A DNA stretch of 8,072 bases from JAZDLM01 sp043801895 (GTDB lineage Bacteria > Patescibacteriota > Kazan-3B-28): positions 1 to 8,072 of the forward strand of contig JAZDLM010000041.1 of assembly GCA_043801895.1 (NCBI GenBank), read 5' to 3'. Of this stretch, positions 1 to 5,924 are shown piece after piece (the stretch's first letter is position 1; the number at the start of each line of letters is the position of its first letter). The notes under the pieces were generated by a model that worked only from the letters and a program-made list of their open reading frames with translations, did not search any database and was not told where the DNA came from. A program made the position numbers and the translations under genes.

Positions 1-32
1 CGGGCTGGTGGGATAACCATGCCCCAGCTAGT

Positions 33-55
33 AAAACAGCTCATCGATTCAGCTG
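33..55 (-). terminator. Possible weak intrinsic terminator after the DUF475 gene
   Basis: Read leftward, a 5-bp stem (CAGCT at 55-51 with AGCTG at 41-37) encloses a 9-nt loop and is followed by four T at 36-33. It begins four bases past the DUF475 stop codon, the expected place for a terminator. The stem is short, the loop large and the T-run only four bases, so it may be chance. Confidence 0.35.
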
Positions 56-58
56 AGA

Positions 59-991
59 CTATCTAGCTCTGCGACGGATGGACTGGGCCGCTAAATGCGA
101 CTTCCAGAAGAAAAAGCCAACGATCACGAAAGTGATTACCGGAGACACCCAATCGGGGATAGGTGCGCCGAATGCATCAAGAACCATTATTAGCCCCAGC
201 GCTAAGATCGAATACATCGCTCCATTTTTGAGGTAGACATATTTTTTGATTCGCTCAATATTGCCAATGGTTAACTGCCGCACTACCAACGCACCCAGAC
301 CATTACCGATCAGGATCAGGGGCACCGATAAGGTGAAGGCGAACGCCCCCAATACGCCATCGATAGAAAAAGTAGCGTCAATCACTTCCAGGTAAAAGAT
401 TTTACTCAAATCGGACATATTCTTGTTTTTTAGGGTTCGCTCTTTTAGTTCCGCGTTTTGTTTGAACCCGTGGGTAATAAAGAACGCCGTTGAGCCGACC
501 ACCGCTCCAAATGCCATCAGAGGGTTAACCGGTAAAGCTTGCCAAACGATAAACGCTAGCAAAATTGAAACGACGGCATAAAACCAGACCCCTTGCTTTA
601 TGAAAAACTGCTCCACCCGAGGAAGGCCGTAATTCTTGTCCTCAGCGAATAACCAGTGAAAGAACAAGAACAACAAAAAGACACCGCCCGCCGCTAACAA
701 TATTGGTGCGGCTATCTCGATAGACTCTTTAACATGCGGGTCGTTGCTAAACGCGGCCATAAATGCCCCCCAAGGGCCGATCGAGGTATTGGTTGACCAA
801 ATGATTAGCCAAGGTAATAGTCCGCGGACCAAAAACACCGCCAAGATCAATCCCCAAACCAAAAACCATCTGCGGCCTTTTGGTTGCATAGTAGAGAGAA
901 CTTCGGCGTTGATTACCGCGTTATCAATACTGGAAACCGTCTCAAACAGACACAGCCCCAGCACCACCATTAAAATCGTTGAAATCCCCAT
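59..991 (-). CDS. DUF475 / TerC-like integral membrane protein
   Basis: This 310-aa protein is largely hydrophobic, with about eight or nine predicted membrane segments. It matches what I know of the DUF475 family, relatives of TerC-type proteins implicated in metal-ion handling or tellurium resistance; the substrate is not established. Two acidic motifs sit inside hydrophobic segments as an internal pair: E17 with S21-I-D23-N24 near the N-terminus, and E202 with D205 and S209-I-D211-G212 in the second half. Such paired motifs are typical of TerC-like proteins and probably form an ion site. The C-terminus is a short arginine-rich tail (RRRAR). The ATG is taken because the hydrophobic segment begins at once after it; no good Shine-Dalgarno is visible in the 30 bases upstream. 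A TAGAAT at 1021-1016 could be a -10 box giving a leader of about 18 nt, but no clear -35 goes with it. The gene is separated from the next leftward gene upstream by a terminator at 1023-1047. Confidence 0.85.
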   Translation of the reverse strand: MGISTILMVVLGLCLFETVSSIDNAVINAEVLSTMQPKGRRWFLVWGLILAVFLVRGLLPWLIIWSTNTSIGPWGAFMAAFSNDPHVKESIEIAAPILLAAGGVFLLFLFFHWLFAEDKNYGLPRVEQFFIKQGVWFYAVVSILLAFIVWQALPVNPLMAFGAVVGSTAFFITHGFKQNAELKERTLKNKNMSDLSKIFYLEVIDATFSIDGVLGAFAFTLSVPLILIGNGLGALVVRQLTIGNIERIKKYVYLKNGAMYSILALGLIMVLDAFGAPIPDWVSPVITFVIVGFFFWKSHLAAQSIRRRAR

Positions 992-1022
992 GCGTTATTA
1001 GTAGTTGATGTATTTATTCTAA

Positions 1023-1047
1023 CAAAAAACCCAGCGTTGTGCTGGGT
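1023..1047 (-). terminator. Intrinsic terminator of the zinc-ribbon gene
   Basis: Read leftward, ACCCAGC (1047-1041) pairs perfectly with GCTGGGT (1035-1029) around a 5-nt loop and runs into a six-T tract (1029-1024). There is no T-tract on the other strand, so it acts leftward only. A second small hairpin (GCTGA/TCAGC with a 4-nt loop, 1048-1061) lies directly against it. It separates the zinc-ribbon transcript from the DUF475 gene. Confidence 0.85.
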
Positions 1048-1102
1048 GCTGACTCGTCAGCGACTTGGTTTAGTGATCGCGGCTCGATCTCAGCGAGCGA
1101 CC

Positions 1103-1300
1103 CTAGTGGCAGGATCCGCTGGATTGAACCGGCTCAAGGTATTCACAGTCTGGTTGATTGCAACTGCAATACTTACCAGCGCCTCAACCCGTCCAGTAGA
1201 ACTCGATCAACCTCCCTATACCGCATCTTGGGCAGGCCTGATCGGTCTGACGCTTGTCTTTCGCCGTCGGGCGATCGTAGTACTTTTGGTTAACGCCCAT
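1103..1300 (-). CDS. Small zinc-ribbon protein interrupted by an in-frame UGA (possible recoding)
   Basis: The ATG at 1300-1298 has a very strong Shine-Dalgarno, AAAGGAGG (1317-1310), nine bases upstream, and a promoter at 1327-1354. The frame runs 38 codons, meets TGA (1186-1184), continues 26 codons in the same frame, and stops at TAG (1105-1103). The first half holds C23-P-R-C26-G; the second holds C45-S-C47 and N-Q-P-D-C52-E-Y. Together they look like the CPxCG...C-x(4-5)-C zinc ribbons at topoisomerase I C-termini. Stopping at the TGA would leave only half of the metal site, so read-through, recoding or a recent nonsense change is indicated. UGA could be selenocysteine (see the hairpin at 1150-1179), glycine or tryptophan by reassignment, or an error from CGA, GGA or TGG. 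General reassignment is unlikely because about 2,000 codons in the other genes here contain no internal TGA. I do not recognise the family; the function is unknown. The promoter, ribosome site and terminator make a real gene likely. Confidence 0.6.
1150..1179 (-). promoter_or_regulatory. SECIS-like hairpin just downstream of the in-frame UGA
   Basis: Counting from the base after UGA, CTGGT (5-9) pairs with ACCAG (30-34). After a 3-nt bulge, further pairs lead to ATTGC (14-18) with GCAAT (23-27), closing the tetraloop AGTT (19-22). Bacterial SECIS elements, as I recall their description, have a small apical loop 16-37 nt after the UGA with a G among its first two bases. This one starts 18 nt after the UGA and has G second. 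The resemblance may be fortuitous, because the C-S-C codons TGC AGT TGC are themselves nearly palindromic. Confidence 0.35.
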
Positions 1301-1326
1301 AAAGGTTTACCTCCTTTAACCCGTCA

Positions 1327-1354
1327 AATATACCAAGATTGAAATCCGAGTCAA
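1327..1354 (-). promoter_or_regulatory. Leftward promoter for the zinc-ribbon gene
   Basis: On the minus strand, TTGACT (1354-1349) is followed after 16 bases by TATATT (1332-1327), preceded by TGG as in an extended -10. Transcription would start near 1320, just ahead of the Shine-Dalgarno at 1317-1310, giving a leader of about 20 nt. It overlaps the rightward promoter at 1339-1369. Confidence 0.7.
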
Positions 1355-1369
1355 GGTTGGTGGTATAAT
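1339..1369 (+). promoter_or_regulatory. Rightward promoter of the EF-like / pth operon
   Basis: A perfect -10 TATAAT (1364-1369) is preceded by TGG, an extended -10. The best -35 is TTGAAA at 1339-1344, with a long 19-base spacer that the extended -10 may compensate. Transcription would start near 1376, about 28 bases before the first ATG. The site interleaves with the leftward promoter, so the two directions probably compete for polymerase. Confidence 0.7.
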
Positions 1370-1403
1370 AACAGAGTCATATCCTAACCCAAGGGAGGAT
1401 ATC

Positions 1404-1655
1404 ATGGCAGACAAGCCAGTCGGCAAGGTCACCCATTATTACGACAAGCTCGGGGTGGCGATTATCGAGTTAGGCGGCGGTCTCAAGGTAGGGGATACCA
1501 TCACCTTCAAAAAAGGTGGGGTTGACCTTGCGACACAGCCAGTAGACTCGATGCAGATCGAGCGGGCGCCGGTCAGCTCGGCTAAGAAGGGCGAGATTAT
1601 CGGCCTCAAGGTCGATCAGCCAATCCGCGAGGGCGTAGAAGTCTATACGGCCTAA
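1404..1655 (+). CDS. Stand-alone EF-Tu domain-2-like (translation elongation factor-like) protein
   Basis: This 83-aa protein consists of a single small beta-barrel like domain 2 of translational GTPases. The visible signatures are G-K-V-T-H-Y-Y-D near residues 7-14, the G-L-K-V-G-D-T-I stretch near 26-33, Q-I-E-R in the middle, and a final G-x-x-V-Y. It has no GTP-binding G domain. Such free-standing barrels are commonly annotated as translation elongation factor-like proteins in archaea and in candidate-phyla bacteria; their role is unproven, though an RNA or ribosome contact is plausible. The start is well supported by GGGAGG at 1393-1398, five bases before the ATG. It is the first gene of an operon running into the 75-aa ORF (9-base gap) and pth, consistent with a translation theme. 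Confidence 0.8.
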   Translation: MADKPVGKVTHYYDKLGVAIIELGGGLKVGDTITFKKGGVDLATQPVDSMQIERAPVSSAKKGEIIGLKVDQPIREGVEVYTA

Positions 1656-1664
1656 ATTTTCGCC

Positions 1665-1892
1665 ATGGTAGGAAAAATTGATCGGGTGGGGGAGAAGGGT
1701 TTTAATTACCAAAAACCTGTCCCGAAAAAAACTGAGCCAATTGTACCAACTCCTTCGGAGCGGAGGGTTGAGGATGAATACGCCAAGCACGATAAAGCCA
1801 ACTGGGATGGTCTGCCCAATTTAGATAAAATGGAAATTGATCCCGAATTACTCAGGCAATCGCGGGAAGAACATCGAAACAAATTTGAGTAA
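1665..1892 (+). CDS. Small hypothetical charged protein
   Basis: I do not recognise this 75-aa protein. It is very hydrophilic and rich in Lys, Glu, Asp and Pro, with no membrane segment, signal peptide or cysteine. The first 30 residues include a Lys/Pro-rich stretch (around 15-30) that looks disordered. The C-terminal half (about 35-75) is acidic and likely helical, ending in E-E-H-R-N-K-F-E. It lies tightly between the EF-like gene (9 bases after its stop) and pth (9 bases before its start), which supports a real translated gene in the same transcript. No Shine-Dalgarno precedes the ATG, so translation may depend on the upstream gene. Confidence 0.6.
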   Translation: MVGKIDRVGEKGFNYQKPVPKKTEPIVPTPSERRVEDEYAKHDKANWDGLPNLDKMEIDPELLRQSREEHRNKFE

Positions 1893-1901
1893 CACTAGTT
1901 T

Positions 1902-2426
1902 ATGCGGTTAATTGTCGGGCTAGGGAACCCGGGTGTGGAATATCGCCGCACTCGCCACAATGTAGGGTTTATGGTTGTCGATGCCTTAGCTAAGGAGCTC
2001 GGTTTAGATTTTATCACCCACCGCCTAACCGGAGCAGAAGTGGCTAAGGAAGCGGAAATTATCCTTGCCAAGCCGGGTAATTTCATGAATAATTCGGGTG
2101 GAGCAGTAGCCAGGCTGGCTGGACATTTTCGGGTTTCGCCCGCCGGTATTTTAGTGATTTACGATGATGTTGATCTCCCTATAGGGAAATGGCGGGTCCG
2201 TTTAACCGGCCGGAGTGGTGGCCATAAAGGGATGCAGTCAGTGCTCGACCGTTTCCAGGCTGACGATATCGCTCGACTGCGGATCGGCGTTGGTAAAGAC
2301 ACTCGCCAAGACACTAGCGACTATGTGCTAGAAAATTTCCATCCTGCCGAACTCTCAACCATCAAATCTGTGATCAAAGAAGTTATCCCGGAAATACAAA
2401 CCTGGATCAGCAAAAGGAAGGACTAA
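1902..2426 (+). CDS. pth: Peptidyl-tRNA hydrolase
   Basis: The enzyme cleaves the ester bond of peptidyl-tRNAs that drop off the ribosome, recycling tRNA in the cytoplasm. At 174 aa it is slightly shorter than the usual 185-200. Family motifs are in order: V-G-L-G-N9-P-G at the N-terminus; T-R-H19-N-V-G-F with the catalytic His; K-P-G-N-F-M-N63-N-S-G; Y-D88-D89-V-D-L-P with the catalytic Asp; and S-G-G-H108-K109-G-M. In the E. coli enzyme the residue after this His is the tRNA-contacting Asn114; here it is Lys109. The ATG gives the canonical M-R-L-I-V-G-L-G-N-P-G start. No clear Shine-Dalgarno precedes it, so coupling to the 75-aa gene 9 bases upstream is likely. The stop codon (2424-2426) sits in the loop of the hairpin that terminates the leftward RNA. 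Confidence 0.95.
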   Translation: MRLIVGLGNPGVEYRRTRHNVGFMVVDALAKELGLDFITHRLTGAEVAKEAEIILAKPGNFMNNSGGAVARLAGHFRVSPAGILVIYDDVDLPIGKWRVRLTGRSGGHKGMQSVLDRFQADDIARLRIGVGKDTRQDTSDYVLENFHPAELSTIKSVIKEVIPEIQTWISKRKD

Positions 2427-2433
2427 GCCTTCC
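2412..2433 (-). terminator. Intrinsic terminator of the leftward ncRNA (possibly bidirectional)
   Basis: GGAAGG and CCTTCC (2416-2421 with 2428-2433) form a perfect 6-bp stem with a 6-nt loop. Leftward it runs into TTTT (2415-2412). Rightward it is followed by CTTT (2434-2437), so it could weakly end the pth transcript too. A competing 7-bp helix (2452-2458 with 2424-2430) uses part of the same stem and would block the terminator if formed. Confidence 0.6.
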
Positions 2434-2654
2434 CTTTGCCATACTTCTCCCAGGCTTACAGCTCGATACCAGCCTTGCGGCTTTGTGCCCGACTCCGTAA
2501 AAACAAAGTTATTACAGGGAGTGGGAGTACCGAGAGGGAATAAGCAGGGAGAATCCTGCCCACGAGCGCGGCCTATTCAAGGAGGGGAGAATAGTGCCAC
2601 TCGCGAGCAAGATTCTCTTGCTTATCCGAATAAGTCGAGAGTCTCCCAGTAAAT
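2412..2654 (-). ncRNA. Putative structured non-coding RNA of about 240 nt between pth and mfd
   Basis: A near-consensus promoter (2661-2689) and an intrinsic terminator (2412-2433) bracket a leftward transcript with no convincing ORF. Its 5' half folds as one long interrupted rod (2648-2522). The helices are TGGGAG/CTCCCA (2648-2643 with 2527-2522), GGATAAGCA with TGCTTATTCC (2627-2619 with 2546-2537, one bulge), GAGAATC/GATTCTC (2617-2611 with 2555-2549), then weaker pairs, and CTATTC/GAATAG (2594-2589 with 2578-2573). The last closes a 10-nt loop TCCCCTCCTT. A 15-by-10 internal loop lies between the first two helices. Two further hairpins follow toward the 3' end, one with stem AGCC/GGCT and loop GCAA. 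The rod with a large bubble recalls 6S RNA, but I find no sequence match. I looked for SRP RNA, RNase P RNA and tmRNA hallmarks and saw none. The C-rich loop complements Shine-Dalgarno sequences. The last 15 nt are antisense to the pth 3' end. Confidence 0.55.
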
Positions 2655-2692
2655 TTATTCATTATACCACATATCCAGCTTTCAGTCAATAG
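2594..2692 (+). CDS. Possible 32-codon leader ORF coupled to mfd (alternative reading of the ncRNA region)
   Basis: A GTG at 2594 has a strong ribosome site, AAGGAGGGG (2579-2587), six bases upstream. The frame runs 32 codons to TAG at 2690-2692, one base before the mfd GTG (2694), an arrangement suited to translational coupling. mfd has no good Shine-Dalgarno of its own, so coupling would solve its initiation. Against it, the same bases are the apical loop of the structured RNA on the other strand, and the peptide (start M-P-L-A-S-K-I-L-L-L) matches nothing I know. At most one of the two readings may be functional. Confidence 0.25.
   Translation: MPLASKILLLIRISRESPSKFIHYTTYPAFSQ
2661..2689 (-). 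promoter_or_regulatory. Strong leftward promoter of the ncRNA
   Basis: On the minus strand, TTGACT (2689-2684) and a perfect TATAAT (2666-2661) are separated by exactly 17 bases, a near-consensus sigma-70-type promoter. The predicted start is near 2654. The -35 box lies only four bases from the mfd start codon, so a polymerase bound here could hinder transcription entering mfd. Confidence 0.75.
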
Positions 2693-2693
2693 G

Positions 2694-5600
2694 GTGAAAG
2701 GTACCAGTTTCTACCAGCTAGTTCTTGGCGATTTTCTGCATCAGCCGGTTTTCGAAGAACTCAAACAACGCGCGGGTAAGGAAAAATTAACTCTGACCGG
2801 ACTCAACCAGTTTGGCCGGTCTTTGATATTGGCTGGGTTGGCGCGAGCTCAGGCCAAGCCAATAGTGTTTATTACAAAAAGCGAGCAGGCGCAGTTCGCG
2901 GTGCAAAAGATTTTGCGGGAGCTCTTCGGGATATCGGCAGCCATCTATCCGCCGCTTCGCTCTGATACTTTAAATCGACAAGAATTCATTGACAATTTCC
3001 GTACCAGGATCCAACTGGCACAACGGATGAGCTTGCCGCACAACATCACTCTGTTTACCGGCGAACACTTAATTGAACCACTCAGCGCGCCAGCGACTAC
3101 CTTGACGATCCAGTTGGGCGAAGAACTTAGCCCCACGCAGCTTCTGACCCAATTAGCCGGGCTGGGTTTCGAGCGACAAACTAGAACTTTCCAAGCCGGC
3201 GAAGTGGCCCAGCGCGGCGATTTGATCGACATTTTCCCGTTGACCGCCGATCATCCGTATCGCATCAGTTTTTCCGAGAACAAAATCGAGCATATCTATA
3301 CCTTCAATCCGGTTAACGGCAACCGGTTAGAGCAATTTAGGGAACTGGAAATCCCCGCACTTAAGAATCGTAGTTTCGCGCCTAGCTTGGTGGAACAGCT
3401 CAGTCAAGCACCCGGCGAACATATTATGATCATTGATCATACCGAGGAGTTGATGCAGTCGTTTTACGAAATGTTCGTAGCCAGTGAATCCGCTCGACTG
3501 GCGGCGATTAACCAGGCCCTAGATCGAATACCTTTGATTAAGATCGAGGCGATCGCCTCAGGTGATATCAAACACCTCGATTTTGATTTCTTCGAGGCGC
3601 CGGTATATGCCTCGCAGATGGATCGACTGACTAGAGATATTGCCAAGCATCTGAAAGAAAATTGGCGGATTGGCATTAGCACCGATAAAGGAAAATCGCT
3701 CGATCAGGTTTTACGCGAGGCTGACATCGCGGCAGGGGACAACCCCGAATTATTGCCACTAACCTCCGATATCGCCGTAATGTGTCCCGGCCTTAAGCTA
3801 TTACTGCTAACTGACCAAGAGATCTTTGCTATTACCGCTCGAGTCGATACCCATCGCGCCAGTCGCCGCGAACAACATGTCTTTTTGGCCGAACTCACCT
3901 GCGGCGACTACATCGTCCATAATGATCACGGGATCGGTAAATTGGTAGATATTCAACGGATCCAGCTTAACGGGATTGAACGCGAATACTTAATTCTGGA
4001 ATACGCCAAAGGCGACCGATTATATGTGCCAGTCGACCAGATCGATAAAGTCAGTAAGTACATTTCGGTCGATGGGCGCCCACCCCAGCTCACCCGACTA
4101 TCCAGTCAATCCTGGAAACGAACGGTTAGCCGTATCCGGAAAGAATCGCATAAGTTTGCCAAGGAGTTATTGGACCTCTATGCCAAGCGACAACTGAAAC
4201 AGGGGATTAGCTTTGATTCCGAAGATTCGTGGGAGCGGGCTATTGCCGACAGCTTTGTTTACCAAGAAACTCCTGACCAAGAAGCGGTTATCGCCGAGAT
4301 CCTCCGCGACATGGAACAAGATAAATCGATGGACCGCCTGCTGGTAGCCGATGTTGGTTTTGGTAAAACCGAAGTGGCTATCCGCGCCGCATTCAAAGCC
4401 GTCACTTCGGGCTACCAGGTAGCTTGCTTAGCCCCCACCACTATTTTGGTCGAGCAACACTATAAGACCTTCGGTCAGCGGCTTCAGCAGTTTGGGACTC
4501 GCGTGGCCGCGCTTAGCCGCTTTAAATCCAAAAAGGAGCAGGATGATATCGTCGCGCAGGTGAAACTGGGCGAAGTAGATATTGTTATCGGCACCCACCG
4601 GCTACTATCAAAAGATGTTAAATTCAAGAACCTTGGACTAGTGATCATCGACGAAGAGCAGCGCTTTGGCGTGGCTCACAAGGAAAAATTAAAAATGCTC
4701 CGCTCGGAAGTGGATGTATTATCGCTAACCGCCACCCCGATCCCCCGTACGCTTAACTTGGCGTTATCCGGTATCCGCGATATCAGCGTGATCGAAACCC
4801 CGCCGACCAATCGCTTGCCGATCATTACTACTGTGGCGCCGTTTAGCGGGGTGATTATCAAGCAGGCAATCGAAAAAGAGATCCGCCGGGGCGGACAAGT
4901 TTACTTTGTGCATAATCGGGTGCAGACCATCGAAACCGTTCAGCACAAACTCCAAAAGATGATGCCGGAGGTCAAATTCATCCACGCCCATGGCCAGATG
5001 GGCGAACGGTTGCTAGCTAAGATCATGCAGGAATTCAACCAGAATAACTACGACGTGTTAATCGCTTCTACTATCATCGAAAACGGGTTGGATAACCCTA
5101 ATGTGAATACTCTGGTCGTGGACGATGCGGGGCACTTCGGCCTCAGCCAACTTCATCAGCTGCGCGGACGGATCGGCCGCGGCCAAGTTCAGGCTCACGC
5201 TTACTTTCTTTACAATAAAGGCAAGCTATCCCCCAAAGCACTCGAGCGGCTAAAAACTATCCAGGAGAATACCGATTTGGGCAGCGGCTACAACATCGCT
5301 ATGCGCGATTTGCAGATCCGCGGCGCCGGTGGCGTGCTTTCCAAACAACAGCACGGTCATATCACCGCTATCGGTCTGTCGCTTTATACTAAACTGTTGA
5401 ATAAAGCCGTAGAAGAAACGCGCAGCGGACACAAAATCGATGTGTCGGATGTCACTATCGATCTGCCGATCAGCGCTTACCTGCCCGTGAAATTTGTTGA
5501 TGCCGAAAGTCAGCGGCTAAAGATTTACCAGACCCTCGGGGTGATCGAAAACGAATTAGCGCTGGAAGAAGAATTTAAAAAGATCGAAGAAAACTTCGGC

Positions 5601-5897
5601 AAATTGCCGGCCGAGGTGGCCAATCTTAAGAAATTGTTGAGATTAAAATTAGTGGCTCTCTCTACCCAAATGGTCGCTGCGATTTCCGCCAAGAACGTTA
5701 ACGGGAAGGGCGAGGCGGATTACCTAGTGGTGATCCAGCTTGCCCAGCCCATCAAACCTAAACAGCTCGAGCCGCTACTTAAACTAGTTCCTGCTCTGCA
5801 GCTGGGCGAAAAAGAGATCAAGTTCGCGCTGAAAGACCTGGGAGACGATTGGCTGCCGAGGCTAACCGCTTTCGTCTCCAATGTCCGAAAAGCTTGA
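2694..5897 (+). CDS. mfd: Transcription-repair coupling factor (Mfd)
   Basis: Mfd is a cytoplasmic DNA translocase that removes RNA polymerase stalled at lesions and recruits UvrA. At 1067 aa it is a little shorter than E. coli Mfd (1148) but complete. The N-terminal UvrB-like module (about 1-330) includes R-G-D-L-I-D-I-F-P near 173-181. The RNA-polymerase-interacting CarD-like domain starts near residue 395 (C403-G-D-Y-I-V-H-N-D-H-G-I-G). The RecG-like helicase core has Walker A D-V-G-F-G-K558-T, D653-E-E-Q box, T-A-T-P-I-P-R-T (679-686), and Q-L-R-G-R-I-G-R (822-829). A TRCF C-terminal domain fills roughly 900-1067. The GTG start is the only one that keeps the whole N-terminus; a proper Shine-Dalgarno is missing (see 2594-2692). 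No plus-strand promoter is obvious, so it may be transcribed from upstream. It ends in TGA, the only such stop among the recognised genes; reading through would add nine codons to TAA at 5922-5924. Confidence 0.96.
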   Translation: MKGTSFYQLVLGDFLHQPVFEELKQRAGKEKLTLTGLNQFGRSLILAGLARAQAKPIVFITKSEQAQFAVQKILRELFGISAAIYPPLRSDTLNRQEFIDNFRTRIQLAQRMSLPHNITLFTGEHLIEPLSAPATTLTIQLGEELSPTQLLTQLAGLGFERQTRTFQAGEVAQRGDLIDIFPLTADHPYRISFSENKIEHIYTFNPVNGNRLEQFRELEIPALKNRSFAPSLVEQLSQAPGEHIMIIDHTEELMQSFYEMFVASESARLAAINQALDRIPLIKIEAIASGDIKHLDFDFFEAPVYASQMDRLTRDIAKHLKENWRIGISTDKGKSLDQVLREADIAAGDNPELLPLTSDIAVMCPGLKLLLLTDQEIFAITARVDTHRASRREQHVFLAELTCGDYIVHNDHGIGKLVDIQRIQLNGIEREYLILEYAKGDRLYVPVDQIDKVSKYISVDGRPPQLTRLSSQSWKRTVSRIRKESHKFAKELLDLYAKRQLKQGISFDSEDSWERAIADSFVYQETPDQEAVIAEILRDMEQDKSMDRLLVADVGFGKTEVAIRAAFKAVTSGYQVACLAPTTILVEQHYKTFGQRLQQFGTRVAALSRFKSKKEQDDIVAQVKLGEVDIVIGTHRLLSKDVKFKNLGLVIIDEEQRFGVAHKEKLKMLRSEVDVLSLTATPIPRTLNLALSGIRDISVIETPPTNRLPIITTVAPFSGVIIKQAIEKEIRRGGQVYFVHNRVQTIETVQHKLQKMMPEVKFIHAHGQMGERLLAKIMQEFNQNNYDVLIASTIIENGLDNPNVNTLVVDDAGHFGLSQLHQLRGRIGRGQVQAHAYFLYNKGKLSPKALERLKTIQENTDLGSGYNIAMRDLQIRGAGGVLSKQQHGHITAIGLSLYTKLLNKAVEETRSGHKIDVSDVTIDLPISAYLPVKFVDAESQRLKIYQTLGVIENELALEEEFKKIEENFGKLPAEVANLKKLLRLKLVALSTQMVAAISAKNVNGKGEADYLVVIQLAQPIKPKQLEPLLKLVPALQLGEKEIKFALKDLGDDWLPRLTAFVSNVRKA

Positions 5898-5922
5898 CCG
5901 GAAGCTACTTTTCGTCTAGACT
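5894..5922 (+). promoter_or_regulatory. Predicted promoter of the M23 peptidase gene
   Basis: TTGACC (5894-5899) overlaps the mfd stop codon and is followed after 17 bases by TAGACT (5917-5922), a 4-of-6 match to the -10 consensus. The start would fall near 5929, inside the dyad at 5925-5941, leaving a leader of about 14 nt. Confidence 0.45.
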
Positions 5923-5924
5923 AA

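Noticed and set aside
1103..1140. T-loop-like GGTTCAATCC on the minus strand suggesting a tRNA
   Set aside because: The bases around it do not form a 5-bp T stem, and no acceptor or anticodon arms can be placed; it is part of the zinc-ribbon reading frame.
1037..1342. Plus-strand open frames of 101 and 84 codons over the zinc-ribbon gene
   Set aside because: They lie antisense to a gene with its own promoter, SD and terminator, run through a terminator hairpin, have no ribosome site, and their translations resemble no protein family.
2412..2654. RNase P RNA, tmRNA or SRP RNA as the identity of the pth-mfd ncRNA
   Set aside because: I looked for the GAGGAAAGTCC core of RNase P, a tRNA-like CCA end with tag frame for tmRNA, and the GGAAGGAAGCAGC tip of SRP RNA on both strands and found none.
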